64,000 nucleotides of DNA. It comes from Ceriagrion tenellum. Its lineage: Eukaryota; Arthropoda; Insecta; Odonata; Coenagrionidae. This document shows, piece by piece, positions 22,296 to 35,500 of this stretch. The translations under genes and the position numbers were made by a program. The DNA lies in assembly GCA_963169105.1 (NCBI GenBank), contig OY720632.1, positions 56,019,136 through 56,083,135 on the forward strand. Direction: 5' to 3'. Within the stretch, counting starts at the first letter, position 1; the number at the start of each line of letters is the position of its first letter. The notes under the pieces are model-generated. The model saw nothing but the letters and a program-made list of their open reading frames with translations, was not told the origin of the DNA and made no database searches.

Positions 22296-22394
22296 GAATA
22301 AATATATTATTAGAAAGATATGAAGAAATATATTATTAGAAAGATATGAAGAAGTATATTATTAAAATATGAAGAAATATATTCTTAGAAAGAA
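22296..22394 (+). repeat. AT-rich tandem repeat, about 27-bp unit
   Basis: AATATATTATTAGAAAGATA and close variants, each followed by TGAAG, recur about four times. Later units are shortened. Confidence 0.75.
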
Positions 22395-24489
22395 AGAAAT
22401 TAGAGATATTTTATTCAATTTAATATGCTCCTTTCATAAGCGTTGAACTAAGCGTTTTTGAAAGTGTGATGGTGTTACATTTTAATCTTTTAAAGCCAGC
22501 ATTTAAATTATCACACGTCCGCTGGACGGAGCTTTTCCTCGTATTCAATTAAAACTAGCGTGACCCAGAGGACCTCGCGTAACCCAGAGTTCCGACACTC
22601 CATAAGGGGCTCATCTTGTTTTGGTGGTAGCCAAATTTCCTCTTAGAATGGCAAAGGATACATTTCAGAATTTAACATTACGAGCACGTCGCATTTGCAT
22701 GGCGGAGGGCTATTTTCTGGCAATTGCTCCCATTGCCAAATTTTTATAGGATGCAACTCTGCTTGATTATTTTGGCTAGAATATTTAGTTCTGCCAACAA
22801 TTTGTTAGGTCTGGATGTTTTCGACTCATGTTCAGCTTAGGCGAGGAACGAAACAATACTTATTAGTGCTAGCGTAATAAATGTTGTGATAAATGGCTTG
22901 CTTCAACTATTACGCGATAAATTCTTAACATCCTCTTGATTGGAAGGGTTTGCTGAAAATTAATTATGGTGATTCATAGCCATTTACTTAGTTATAGTAT
23001 TTGTTTTTCCCTATTATTAAACAATTACTGGACTGATTGGCTATGAAGAACCACTCTAATATGTGATGTAGCTGTCTTTTTGTCTTTGGTTGAGAGCATA
23101 CATTGCGGTTTTTCTGAAATAAGCTTCTGTAATGACCCACGCTGCTATTTTTAGGAACAAATTTATTCTAATGAGCTTTCTTTTCCGCACATTTACTTAC
23201 GTCTGAATGATCGTTAATCGGCATTTTAACCTTTGGCAAATGTTGATCTACACACAAGGAAATTCTATTTGGTGATGTCGCCTCCCGTTTGCTCAGTAGA
23301 TGGGGCAAAGGTTGGATACCGGAGAAGAAAATTATTCAGGTGATAATGGAGAAAAATAAGGTATAAATAGAAGGGGGCTTCGCCTGTACCCGGAATAGGA
23401 TGGGAAGGCAATAACTTATGATATAATAATAATATTTAAGTGTGTGGGGTTTCTTTGCAATCTTGTGAGAATAACTCAGCTTGCCGAGCTTTTGCTCGGA
23501 GAATCACGTGTGGGAGAGCTATGTGAAGGATGAAGTGGAAATGGAGAATAAAGACGAAGAAGGAAGGAGGTAAAATAGGAATGGATAAAGGTAGGCAGCA
23601 ACTGACATAATAATACTCAACTTATTTCTCAAAATTCTAAAAACAAGCCGCTAACTAATCCTGATTCACCAAGGCAACGTCCTTAAGCTTTTGTTAACTC
23701 TCGCGAGCTCTATGAAAACCGATAGAAACAAAATTTTAAGTCGTGGCCGCTTAAAACTACGCACTTGACAGTTGAATGCGTTTATACTCGCTTTCCTTGT
23801 TTATAATTGCTATTTCCTGTGGTGACAATAAATTATTGTTCAAGAAAGCTATATTTGGTGGAAGAAATTGTTATGGTAGTAGAAGAACTAAGTCGGATAG
23901 AGACAGGAGACGGGGAGGGAGAAAGGAAGGGTCAAAAGAGAGTGAGCGAGGTGGACCGTGGCAATGAAATCTAAAAACCTTTATTCCCACCCTTTGGTTT
24001 TATTTTTCCCATGCGAATGTATGCAGGATATTAATTTTACATGTAGATATTAATTAATAATAGGGTTTTGTAAAAACTATAGACGAGGACCTTAGTTTAA
24101 TTCAAAATTTCTTCCTTATGGACAGGCTGATAAATGTGTCACTGTTGAAATTAATGTGGGAAAAATTACATTTTGGTGCATCCATAAAATATTCTTCTTG
24201 GACTCTGATTGTTACGTATAATACTAAATAGCTTGGAATTCTACCTAGGGAGTGATGGAAGCCTAAAAAATCCCATGCTGACCGTCTTGTAGAGCGAAAT
24301 TGATGATACATAGTTTAGGCGGACGATTGGAGACGAAAATAGAGATGGAGGTGAGAACTATGGCGGTGGGATCCGGTGCCATCGTCGTACAATGTTGTTG
24401 ATGTCCTGTTTGTTGGCTTTGCTTCCAGTTCTCAACACTGCCGGTCTCGAATCGTAGTCCTTCTAATGCTCTTGACTCGTTCACCACTC
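22395..24489. other. No recognised gene; isolated TATA-like site
   Basis: TATAAATAG at 23362-23370 is a good TATA box match, but no initiator or coding frame follows. Nothing else is recognised. Confidence 0.35.
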
Positions 24490-24977
24490 TCCCTTGCCTA
24501 ACCTTCCCTTCTTCTGCGTACTTCGCCTAGTCCTCTTGTAGGAGTAACCCTCTTTCTCTCCTATTAACAATAAACATGAAAAAACATTCACTCAACCCTT
24601 CTCCTCCCGAAGAAACGATTTGTCTCCTCCCGCTCCCTTTCACATCCTCGCTGAAAATACTTCTTCTAAAAATTCTCTCCCGTCCATTTCCGTCACCCAA
24701 CTCTTCTCCCCTCTTCCACCTTGAGTCGAAATCTGTTACTAGCCTCTCTTACTTGTGGACTGAGTCCGGATCACACGTTCGATCGAACACGGATTCCCAC
24801 GAGAGGAACGTAGGGAAAAGATTTCGGGAGGTAGTGGGAGGAACAGGTTGGTGGAATGTTGGGGAAAGGGAAAGATGCTGCGTGGGATGGGAGTGAGGGT
24901 CGAGGGAGGTAAGATTTTGGTTTGGGAATGTGTGACGGAGGTGGAGATCAGGTGTGTGAAGAAAATAGAATGGAAAA
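24490..24977. other. Pyrimidine-to-purine switch
   Basis: C/T-rich at 24490-24760, then G/A-rich at 24790-24960. ORFs on both strands are low-complexity. Confidence 0.5.
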
Positions 24978-25602
24978 CAATTTTATTGTCCTGGGACAAA
25001 GTCCCTTAGGACATAAAATTAGTTTACATGCCTTCATGAGGAGTGGAATACAAAGACATTATACAAAGCCTTACAAAAAAAGGAAAACAAACAAACAACT
25101 TTCAAGTCAGCAGAGAGGTATAAAATGAGCGAGGTAAATGAAAATGAAAAAACTGTCTCAATATCAATGATTGAAATAGTATGTTAAACCAAAAATGTAC
25201 AATCTGTAATACCTATTAATAAGAAAAAAAATGAAAAGCAAACAAACGAATATTTTATAAGACAGAAAAACAGCAAATGATTATAGTGAACAAGTAACAT
25301 GTAACAATATCATCTCATATCATTTTGTCTTCTCATATAGAGGCGAGAGAACATTTGGGAGACAAAAAGTCAGCCATACTCTTTTTAAATTGTGAGACAT
25401 TCCTAGAAAATTTAATACTACCAGGCAACGAGTTCCATAATTTACAGGATGAGATGTGGAAAGTATTTTCATATTTTGTTGTGCGGTATTTGGGGATGTA
25501 AAATGTTTTTGTTATACGAGAAGGTCTTAATACGGAAGAAGAGAGAAGGAGAGAGAAGTTGTGTGTGTCATAGGAAATCCCTGAAAAAACATTTCATGTA
25601 AC
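24978..25602 (-). mobile_element. 5'-truncated LINE, 3' end and C-terminal frame
   Basis: A minus-strand frame is open from about 25602 to a stop at 25333-25335. It reads GISYDTHNFSLLL, VLRPSRITKTFYIPKYRTTK, then NTFHISSCKLWNSLPGSIKF and SQFKKSMADFLS. The KLWNSLP block followed by an F-K-basic tail is the common C-terminus of CR1/Jockey-type RT proteins. A 3' UTR of about 355 bp follows. It ends in a small hairpin, GGGACTTTGTCCC, just before AATAAA near 24980, a common LINE 3'-end arrangement. No frame-disrupting change is visible in the last 80 codons. Confidence 0.75.
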
Positions 25603-28600
25603 AATCAGTAACATTTTGATAATTGAAAATCTTCCAATGCGTCCGCCCATATTGTGTTCTGTTCGGAAGCCGTACCGAAGACCGTGGCATTTCTACTTCA
25701 GAAGTGTATCAGTTCATTCAATTGGATAGCGCAGATTTTGACCTGTCTGAGCAGCATTTAATTTCTCTTTTTTCTCTTAATCTCTCATTGGGGTATCATA
25801 GCTACAAAAAGTTATTCTTGCGGAAGACATTAGAAAGCAAAAGGTATTGATAATCACATTTTTGTGACACCGACTAAGTATTGCCAAGTGTTAATAATGA
25901 ATGCCTATGACGGTTGGAGTCATTTTGAATTGGCGAGAATTATATGTGTTTTAGAATTAACGTATAATACGTAGTTTTACCTTGTGATTGAGTGAATGAA
26001 AACATTGCAAGTAATTTTTTTCGGTTCTCGAAAGAGAAAAAATAACGATTGCTTATCATTTCCGAATATATGGCTATTTTATTTAAGTTTATTTATTGCC
26101 CTCTTTGTATGCGTTAGATTTTTTTTGCCATATGACTGGCATTCCATTCGTAAATTCCACTATTTATGTGTGAAAAACCTCATCTGTCTTCGGATACAAA
26201 ATTTTAAAATTTCTGCATTATTTGTGCTGTCCGCAATATATGATTCTCAAAGACATGCAAAATGTACTGAAATACACTCGCTAGAGGAAAAACCGTATTC
26301 CTAATCGTAAGAATGAGTTTATGACCTGGAAATTGTTGCAGCCACAAAAATGTAGATGATGTAGGGAAAAAATACTACGAATGGCTCGGATAGTTGAAGG
26401 ATTTGGTAAATGTGAAAAAGAATATTGAAAATTGTAATCAGCTGCATTATGTTTCATCTAACTTATTGCATTAAATATTTTAGCTAAATATTTAATTTAA
26501 AAATTATTCAGGTACCTCATAAGCCAATCGCTTACATTGGCGTCTGCAGTTCCCGTTTTTCTGATGTGCATGAGTTTGAAGTGCCCATGTCGGCGTTATT
26601 ATTTCTCAAAAATACTCAGCTCATTTGCTGGTACGACACCATTATGCATATTTAACTCGCTGATTTCTTTCCGTCTCGACATTTGAAGCCACGATATTAA
26701 TTAAAGTTTGGGACAGCAATGAATTCTGCGGGTAAATTTGTAGCTGTCTTGATTATCGCCATATTTTTAGCCTATTCATTTTTATTGAATAGGTTTTTAC
26801 TCTATGGTGTGAAATTATTGCTGTATTAGGAAATGTTGTTAATTTCCTTCTCTAAATATTTATTGCCTCAAAAGGATGGAAGGAATATTTGATCAGTACG
26901 TTTAATTTCCTGTCCTGCATCGCATTGCATCAAGTTAATCGATCAATGGCGACCTTTCTCCTCCAGTTCTACGAATAGGTATCGTTATCAACCCATGAAT
27001 TGTGTGGATGCCAAATATGTCACGAACTAGATACATATGATTTTTAATTGACAACAGTGGCTTTTTTCACCACAATCGGGAATCGGAGGTTTCCTTATAA
27101 AACAGCTATCTGGACTCATTGTAAAAGGAAAGATCAATGTTTATTATCTGATCGTTGCAGCACTGGAATTCTGCAGCCTACAAATATTTTTCATCTCAAA
27201 ATTACTTTTGAAGCCTATCCAAAGGTGTAATAATCCTATCTTATCTGCTACTTTTGCGCTGTGATCTTCCAGGCTTCGGTGTTCTGACACCTTTTTCTTT
27301 AAACTGTGGAAAAACCTTGCCAAGTTTATCATATATATTTTGTTATCAGGAGCAATCCCTAAAATTTTACTTTTGCCTTAATACTTACTTTTTTCAAGAC
27401 TTATTCAATATCTCTATCTTTCCAAATGGCAGTTCGGGTGAAAATATATTTTTGAAACACCATTTTTCCGATGCAAACGAAGAAATATCTGTCCTGAAAA
27501 TAGCTCATATTTTTTTGCATTCCTGTCTGTGAAAAGTTATATTTATGTAGATGTGCCTTAAAATGAAGAAATACGTAATATAATTGGTTATATACTGTAG
27601 AAAAACGTAATTCCATGGCACCTCGAGCTATTTGTGTGAATACCTGGCATTACTGAGTTAGTTTTGACTGAAAGTTTTGATATATTACGAGAGTTTGTGC
27701 TTAGGTTCCATAGCTGTTGAAAACTTTTCAAATCGGTGGAAATGTTTGGCATAGGGACAAGTTAATTTATTCTCTTTCTCTTAGAACGAAGGAAAATCTA
27801 TCAAAGTTCTGAAAATCTCATGCCTACTATTGAGAAATATAATGCGATAGTGTATAATTAAGATACGGTGGGATTCCTTAGTTGGTGTATTTGCAGTATT
27901 TCAACTATACCTTTTCCCTAAGTGACGAAAGCTGTGAGCCCGGAGTGAAGCAGGAGTACTCTGGAGGCAGAATGAATTAAATAATTCGTGATATGGTATA
28001 TCAGTTATGCTGATATAACATAAAATTGTCTCAAAATGAAAATGTGTGATGTTTATCTAATTTTAACATATATTTAGTAAAATGATCAAATTTTGTATTT
28101 GCATCCTTAACTTCATATTTAAAGCTAGGCAACTCTTTTTAGGGCGGTAGGAATTCCTCGTTTTCATCTAAAAATGTTGCATAATGTCCAAATGGTAATT
28201 CTCAGAGGGGAAATCGGTAAATGTGTAAAATATGGCTTCATAAATTTTCTATTTCACGCTTTATCTGTGAATATTCTCAAAATGATCCCCCAAGGCTTCA
28301 TTAGAGTGTCGCAAGCAATGTATATTTTCTGGAGATGTAATCTCCACAATTAAAACGTCCAATAGAATTAATACCCAAGCTGTTTCTAGTAGCGTTGATG
28401 GCTCCCTTTCACCGTTTCCTGTCTGAACGAGACTGTATTCCTTACATTTTTCCTCTTTCGTGTGTGAATCCTCTATATCTTCATTTCTTATTCTAATTTG
28501 TGTTTTTTCTTCTATTCAAGGTGAGTTTCCTTGGAAGGACTTCTCATCTGTATGAAAAGGAGGAATGGTTGCAGTCGACTGAGTTTGAGGTTTTCTTTCC

Positions 28601-29585
28601 GTTGAGATGCCAAAACGTAATAAAGTTCTGGAGTTACTCTTCTTTACTTTAGTCTTTTTCAGAAATTAACGTACCACTCCTTGTACATATGGGTAAGTGC
28701 GAGGAAAACTATCCGTGAAATGCTTTCGCTCTGTTAAAGTTGCCCTCTTTACGTCTTGTATTACTTCAGTTCTACATGTTCCGTCATCTGACGTCATTAA
28801 ACTCCACGTTATCTACGAAGAGACGAAATTGCGATGTTTAATAAAAACTAGGATTCTGTGTATAACCGAAGAATTATTTTTCTTTTAGATTGTTTTTACT
28901 ACTAATATTTTCTGTTGAAAAAATGTGATTTTCTTAGGAGGTAATGAGTGTCAGCATTTCAAATAACGATTTTTAAAATTTGGATATATTAAATTTGAAT
29001 TAATCTTTAGGAAGCTTATATGTTCTAATGTTTACATTTTTTATCGGTTAGCAAGCCTGCGATAGATTTACTGTTTGGAAGGACCAGGTGGAGCAGGAAA
29101 TTTTATCTCTGAATTAAAGTTGCCGTTATATCCTTAGGTTGTGCACATTGTCGTCGATATTTCTCTTGTTTTCCCCCCGGCGAGGCTGTTTCCGACCTTG
29201 AAATACTCTTAGCTCATTGATCTGTTCCTTACGGCTTCGTCGTCTGACAGCAATTAGCTTCCTGATTTATGTAATTTTTATTTTCCTTTGTACGTATTTT
29301 CTTTCTTTCAGTTTTATTCTTTTTTTCCGTATTTCTTTTTATTGCGATTTGGATGATTGTTTCACAGCAGCTCATGATTTTAAGCCTTTGTATATCTCCG
29401 CACGAGTGAGTTTCGATTCTTCATATTTCACGTACGGTTATAATTTTTGTAGGTTCTATGTTCGTATAAATTTAATCAATTAAAAATAATTTTTGTATGT
29501 TTAGTGCCCTACTCAGGAGTTATTTGTATGATACGTAAGTAATTGATCTTAACAAGCCCTACCATTTAAATGATGAGCACTATAT
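25603..29585. other. Long AT-rich region without recognised features
   Basis: About 4 kb. Scattered ORFs of 60-102 codons (25623-29483) lack domains and read as chance in AT-rich DNA. Confidence 0.45.
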
Positions 29586-29665
29586 GTTGTACTGTCCACT
29601 ATTTTTAATACTGAAAACTTTACAACACGTGTTTCGGCACTTTATTGGCCATCATTAGGTACAGT
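29586..29665 (-). repeat. Solo PLE-like terminal unit
   Basis: Read in minus it carries CTAATGA, a stem GGC/GCC, then GAAAC (rc of 29631-29635) and ACACGTGTTGTAAAG. The latter is shared with the 43-kb units. No coding sequence accompanies it. Confidence 0.45.
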
Positions 29666-30246
29666 GTGAAAATTCCAGTTATGCCATGGGTATATGATGA
29701 TGGCATTTGTACATGATGTACATAGATACAAATACAGACATAGTAACCATTGGGTGTGGAGGCGGATGGGAGCTGAATTTACTGGAATTTATTAAACATA
29801 GGGAACCAAGAGATGCATATATCAGTGAATGTTTTAGTATTGGGCGATCCATATTTAGTTGGCATTATGGGCATCATGGAGAATGTAGTTGCCAAACTAC
29901 ATCTCTTTGGAAAAGAAACATTTAATTAATTTTCAGTGACTCCTAGCCAAATCTTCACCTACTTCCGAAACTTTGCTGGAATATTAAGATATATATGCTG
30001 ATTATAAAAATGAACTGTAATTGGCGATTGACTTCATTAAATTCAGTCTGGTGTGTTAATGATTATCCATCATGTGAATTTCATGCTACGAAGATAAATA
30101 TTCCTCACATGCATTTTTTGCTGCAAATTTACGCGATGGCATCTGTCATCTGTTCCATGCTTTTTACGATTCATTCTAATTCATTTCTCCATATTTGTCC
30201 TAATCGTAATCGATGAAGTCATATGCACCTGCTTGTTTGTACTCTT
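29666..30246. other. No recognised feature
   Basis: AT-rich with two ORFs of about 72 codons and no domain. Confidence 0.4.
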
Positions 30247-30706
30247 AGGGGTCATTCAAGTATTAAGACGTTTTTCGGGATTGGGGGGTCGGGATCATCT
30301 GCCTTATGAAGAGAGGGGCAGGGAGCTGGTACCAATTTACGTAAGATTTTTGTTCGTCTTGAAACATTGAATCGTTCCCTAATATCCTGCGTCTTTTCCA
30401 AGTATCCTGTCATTGTTCACAACTTCATCAGCTGTAGCATTGTTTCACTCGTAATGTTAATGAATGTGGTACTCCAACACTGCAAAATTATACGATATCC
30501 AGTGCTCAAAGCTGTACGATGTCTATCGACAGATGAAATAGCAGGATGCGAGCATTTTGCGAAGATTAGATACAAATATCTAACGTCTTACGTATGACTG
30601 AGAGGGAGGGGGGTGAGTGTTGGGAAAATCTTACATTGTCTTACATAGGGAGAGGGGAGAGGTCAAAAATGGCATAAATCGTCTTACGTAATACTTGAAC
30701 GGCCTA
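30247..30706. mobile_element. MITE-like element with inverted termini
   Basis: The left end GGGGTCATTCAAGTATTAAG and the right end, read in reverse, GGCCGTTCAAGTATTACGTAAG form imperfect terminal inverted repeats. The two lie about 460 bp apart. ACGTAAGA-type words recur internally. No coding frame is present. The superfamily and target duplication are not resolved. Confidence 0.5.
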
Positions 30707-31559
30707 AGGTTAAACAAAAAGTAAGGGTGTAGCTTAGGAGCGAAAGTGAGTCTTGGAATTACTGTAGAGAGAAGAAGTAAGTGTTGGAATTGAGCAAACG
30801 AACAAAACGGGGATATGAGAGATTTGGACTCGAATAAATAGGAGGAACGAGAGAGAATGGGTCGATGGGAAGGAAAAATAAACAGAAAACCGGCCATCAT
30901 ACTGGAGCAAAGTGAGGCTTCGAGCGTCTTTCTCATCGCGAAATTGGGGGATCCTGTGGAGAAGGCTTGAGGAAGCATATTGGATGGATGACGGAAAGAA
31001 ATTGCTTGGAGAGGTAATAATTGACATCGAAGTTTTTCGAGTGTATCGACTGGGAACATGGAATACATTGGTGGGATTGCGTTCCTGAATCAAGATAGGC
31101 AATACGTGACGAGTTTTTAACCCGGAAAATTGTTGTTTAACTCCTTAATGGCCATTTTATGTTAGCATGATCAGAAAAATTAAGCATAATATCAATTTTA
31201 ATAAGCGGAATGTTTATACAGCGTACGGTTAGTGATAAAGTTTATTTGTGGTGGAGGAAGTAAGAGAGAATTCGTTGCGTATGCGCATTTTCATAACTAT
31301 AGTTGCATGACTAAATGGTTTATGATGTAAATGAAAATAGCACTTGTCAAGTAATTAATGTAATTTATCTAAAAAACATAAAGCGTATTTTAGGTGGATA
31401 TTTTTGGTTTGAGGGAGTTTTATTCAACACAAGTAAGAAACTTCTTATACACTAAGCTTAAAAAATGCAGAAGCCGTTAAAGCAGCGTAAACCCAACCCT
31501 CATTTTAACTTACTAGTGGTTGCAACCAACCTTTGGATTTCCCAACGCCACAAAATACT
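30707..31559. other. No recognised feature
   Basis: Purine-skewed at 30720-31000, giving low-complexity minus ORFs (30631-31102). No domain. Confidence 0.4.
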
Positions 31560-32400
31560 CTTTTTAACATTCCTAACAGTGATTTGATAAAAATTGACGT
31601 TCAAACATATCCACTAAAATCTTGTTATTGAAGGACCTAAATGCGCCTTTTCGTTCGACGAGTCGTTCCTTAAAATCTTCTATGTAGAAATTGAAAATGG
31701 CTGGTGATATTGGACAATATATAGGGACTCTTTCCGTCTGCTCGAAAGAATTTCTAGCGGATAGGAAAAAGATTGAAGTGAGAATGTGATGAAATGGTTC
31801 GGTGAATTTTTGGTCTATGCTCGTTTGATGAAGTTGAGTCGTATTCCAGATTAGTATTCTTGTGAATGACGACACAAATTGCCATTGTCTCCCTCGTCAA
31901 GGCGGATTTAAAATTTGGACAAAATGTGCGGAATTGTTACGGGAGTGATCGCCCAATTCCACAGATGGCACCAGGATGCTGGTCAAATGTTTCTCCTGAT
32001 GGTTCGTTGGTGACCGAATAGCACTAACCATTGGACTCTGGGGGCATCAGTTTTATAGATTTTCGGCTATTCCCATCACCTCGGAGAGATCCGGGCTTGA
32101 GGTATCAAATTCCTCCTTTCTCCCGGCAATGGAATGGATTTCTTGACTAGAATAATTTTTTCCTTTCAATCGAGTCCATTGAATCTTGGGAAATCATGTA
32201 GTAGTCTGGATCTTTCAGGATCTCGTTAGTTTTCCTGTGATACTCAGTGGTACTTGTATTACCCTTGTCAGCGGGAAGCACCGTGAAGCAGGGTTTTTGC
32301 GTAAACGTTGTGAGTAACGCCCGGCTTTCCTCCCTAAGGTCTAAGGCAAGACAGCCCATTTCAGGAATGAAGAGGTATCACCTCTTACCTCTTCAGGCTC
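31560..32400 (-). pseudogene. Penelope-like reverse transcriptase fragment
   Basis: Three blocks appear in the correct order on the minus strand, separated by stops and shifts. FTVLPADKGNTSTTEYHRKT and EILKDPDYYMI (32290-32190) form the LPADKG block at the start of PLE RTs. NSAHFV (about 31937-31917) belongs to the segment before the first catalytic Asp. VPIYCPISPAIFNFYIEDFK (about 31730-31675) corresponds to the G-x-P-x-G-S-P-x-S-P region. The catalytic boxes are damaged and the endonuclease is missing, so the copy is dead. It is probably from a different PLE copy than the 3' ends at 7-8 kb. Confidence 0.75.
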
Positions 32401-32545
32401 TACTTGTGGAAGTTTACGGGGAATTTTCAGCTACATATAATCGCCAGCATCCTTGCTCTGAATCATTATCCTGATGACGTTGATTGAGTCAGCCGACGAA
32501 ACGTCAATAGTTTCCAACAATATTACCTTTATGTGAAACACGAGA
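32401..32545 (+). repeat. PLE-like terminal unit, opposite strand to the RT fragment
   Basis: CTGATGA at 32471-32477 and GAAAC at 32498-32502 bracket a partly paired stem. AATATTACCTTTAT follows (32519-32532) and recurs at 62370-62383. It lies just upstream of the minus-strand RT fragment but in plus orientation, so the locus is composite. Confidence 0.4.
32471..32502 (+). ncRNA. Hammerhead-like core
   Basis: CTGATGA, one unpaired C, a 4-bp stem GTTG/CGAC with a larger loop, then GAAAC. Both hammerhead boxes are exact, but the extra base before the stem departs from the canonical core. Confidence 0.3.
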
Positions 32546-35500
32546 AATCTTCAGTCAATAAGCCTTCCGTATTATCGGAGATGGCCTGAGTCCACTTTAA
32601 CTTGGAAAATTTCTTTAAACGTGTAGTGCGGATATTAAAAATGAATATCGTATTTCTCGCCTTTAATTTACTCCTTCCTTTAGGCAAAAGCTAATGTATC
32701 TTAAAATTTGCCTATAGCTTAACACTCAATAATTTCCATTCGCCATATGCATTTCTCATTTTCTTGTGTGACAGAGAAAGTACTTCCGAGAGGATCTGTA
32801 AAGATAATTGTGTTTTGGAAACTTAAACATTTGAAGCTTTTCCCGTCCATGATCAGTCAAATCGGTTAAAGTAGTACTAAACGGCTGGAGGGTTATGCTT
32901 TTCCAACGTGATATACTATTATATTTTTAATATGAATGGAAGAAAATCTACCGTCTAGAAGTCTCGGGATGTGCTCCAAAAGTATCTCTATCAAAATTTC
33001 ACTCCGGAAAACAACAGTTTCTTATAATAAAGGTAGGAGATTTGATTCGCCATTGATATTTTTAACCATCAATTGAGGCTGAACTTAAAAACAAGTCTCT
33101 AACAGAGCCTATTGTGTTCTACCTCGCAGTCAATTATCTCGTCTTGAGCTCCCAAAATGACTCTATTATTCCTCTCGTTTTTTGCCTCCTTCGTCCCTGG
33201 GTCCCTAAACTGAGTTTAAGCTGTCTCTTTTTTATGTCGTTAGACCCCTTTTACTCCATTGAGTTTAAGTTCCATCTCCGTTCGATTTGCTCTCCTTTTC
33301 CCCAAATTGGAGACACAATGACGCTGTCCTTCACCGGACGACCGCCCGACCAATCCACGGTGTTTGGAGGTCGTGGGGGATGGAGTCTGGGGTAAAAGGG
33401 CGGTCATTCTTTCCATCAATTTCCTCAGAACGGTGGCCGTTAGAAAAATGCTGTACGGTCTATTTTGTAGTAAGTAAATCGTCAGCCGAAGTGGAACGTT
33501 TATTGCAGACGACGGTGGAGAGTGCGGAAGAAGTTAACTCAGCGTTTTTACGCTGTCTCTGCTGCCGATTTATTGCAATTTTATAGTTGTGAGGATGTAG
33601 GATGTGAGTGATTTTAAAGAGAAGAGGACGTGGGTGTGGGTGAGAGTGGCTTGCCTATGCTCTAGTTCTGGAAGAGGTGGTGACAGTATTAAAATCATAT
33701 AATATAGTTAATAACCTTTTATAGCTGCCGGCCCTTGTCACCATGCATGAATTAATTTTTCAACTCTTCATAATTCTGACCTCATTTCCTCACTTGTGGC
33801 CTTGAACTAAAGAGTTTCGGTTTCTGTCGTGTCAGGAGCAATATATTCCCCCAAAATAACCGTTGAGTCAGTCAAATTTCATTTATATACTCATTTAATA
33901 ATTCATTACCCCATATTGAGGGTCCAGTTGAATATAAGCATTTAAAGATTTTACATAAAGCCATATCTATGGTGGAAACTTTAACGACGGAATTATATAG
34001 CTGATAGGACTCTCTTTCAACATTTGGAAAACCTACTGTAATGCGTCTTGCTGGCTAGCGACCGCAAATCTTCAGGATCTTTTCCCAGCAGTGTGCTCTC
34101 CGTGGTCGGAAAAGAGTTCTCTTCAACCTTATCACTCACGCCCCTACACCTACCTAAAGTGTTACCCCCTTGACCATCTGCTAAAGCTAGGCTCACAAAG
34201 CTGTGTGCGGGATATACGAAACAGGCTGGCTGTGGAAAACCTGCGGAACATGCGGAAAGTCAGGGTGGGGATTCACATGGAAGTTCCAGCGTAACCTGCG
34301 GAACGCGCGGAAACGGTTCAAAGGGACAGAAACTTCATCACTTTTTATCCTAATCATCATATTTAATAATCTGTGACGACAGAAACTCGAAGGAAAGCAC
34401 ATTGTGGAATTTAGAGAATCTATAAACCTTATTCGTACCCCAAGGTGGCAGGAATATGAACTTCCCTTGAAAATACTATTGTTATCTGCTGTAATAAGTC
34501 AAAGATCTCTATGAGAATTATTTTTCTTACGAGATAGCGGTAATGGGGAAACAGTGCGTAGTCTATTAAGTCCAGTGCTCTTTTAAAATGTACATTGCCG
34601 ATATTTTTTCATGCAAAACATGAAAACCTGCGAGACTAAGCATTAAAAATCAGAGTCGTCTTAAATTTCCGCATAGAGTGTGTCACTCATTACTCTTATT
34701 ATTTATTACGTTTCTATCTAGATTAATAAGTAATTGTAAAGCCCATTATATTCAGTCTTTCAACAATCGGTATGGAAGACCATAAAGTAATGGATTGGAA
34801 TTGATTAGTGCCAGAGATGATGTGTCATGGAAATGTTCAGCAAGATTGCGTTGGATATATTTTCTCAACTATAAATTTCTCAAGTGGATTGATATATATG
34901 GACAGAAGGGGAATGCAGTAATTTAAAGGACATGTAGCATAAACGGGAGGACTGTAATATATTACAGTATTTGTTCTCATAATTAATCCTATTAGCAGTG
35001 TCTTATATCTTCACCACCGATGCCCAAATTATGGTCAGGTTTTTCACGCTAATTGCGAGTCGTCGTTCTTGAGATCCCAATGCAACTGAAAGCGTAAGCC
35101 AACTACGAGCCTAAGACATTAAAATTAATTCACGCTATCCTCCTCAGCCTCTTCTGTAATTTCTCTGGGTCATTAATGCTCAGTTGTAGTGTATCAGAAG
35201 CTGCGTTGCGGATGAAGGGATTGTGTTGTTTTCATTTCGTCGAGGCTGATTTTTTTGCTGTTTTCAAGGTGTCTGACGTCGCGCTCAGCCTGTGGTAAAG
35301 GAGAAAATATAAAGATTATCTGTCACGCTCCGCGTGCTTAAGCCCCGCCCCTTGCAGAAGAGATCCCACTTACTGCACTGTGATAAGCTGGATACCTTTC
35401 TGCAGACCGGATATTCATCAGATTTGGCACCCATATGAAACCAGCTTTAGGCTTAGATGGTCAGCAACGTTGCACGAATTTCCGCCAAAATACGACATTG

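Noticed and set aside
22296..22394. CRISPR-like array
   Set aside because: Repeats are contiguous AT-rich tandem units without spacers, in a eukaryotic context.
23362..23370. TATAAATAG as a promoter
   Set aside because: Good TATA match but no initiator, no downstream element and no coding frame at the expected distance.
30631..31102. Two overlapping minus ORFs of 145 and 122 codons
   Set aside because: Both are low-complexity translations of a purine-skewed plus strand and part of one overlaps the MITE-like end.
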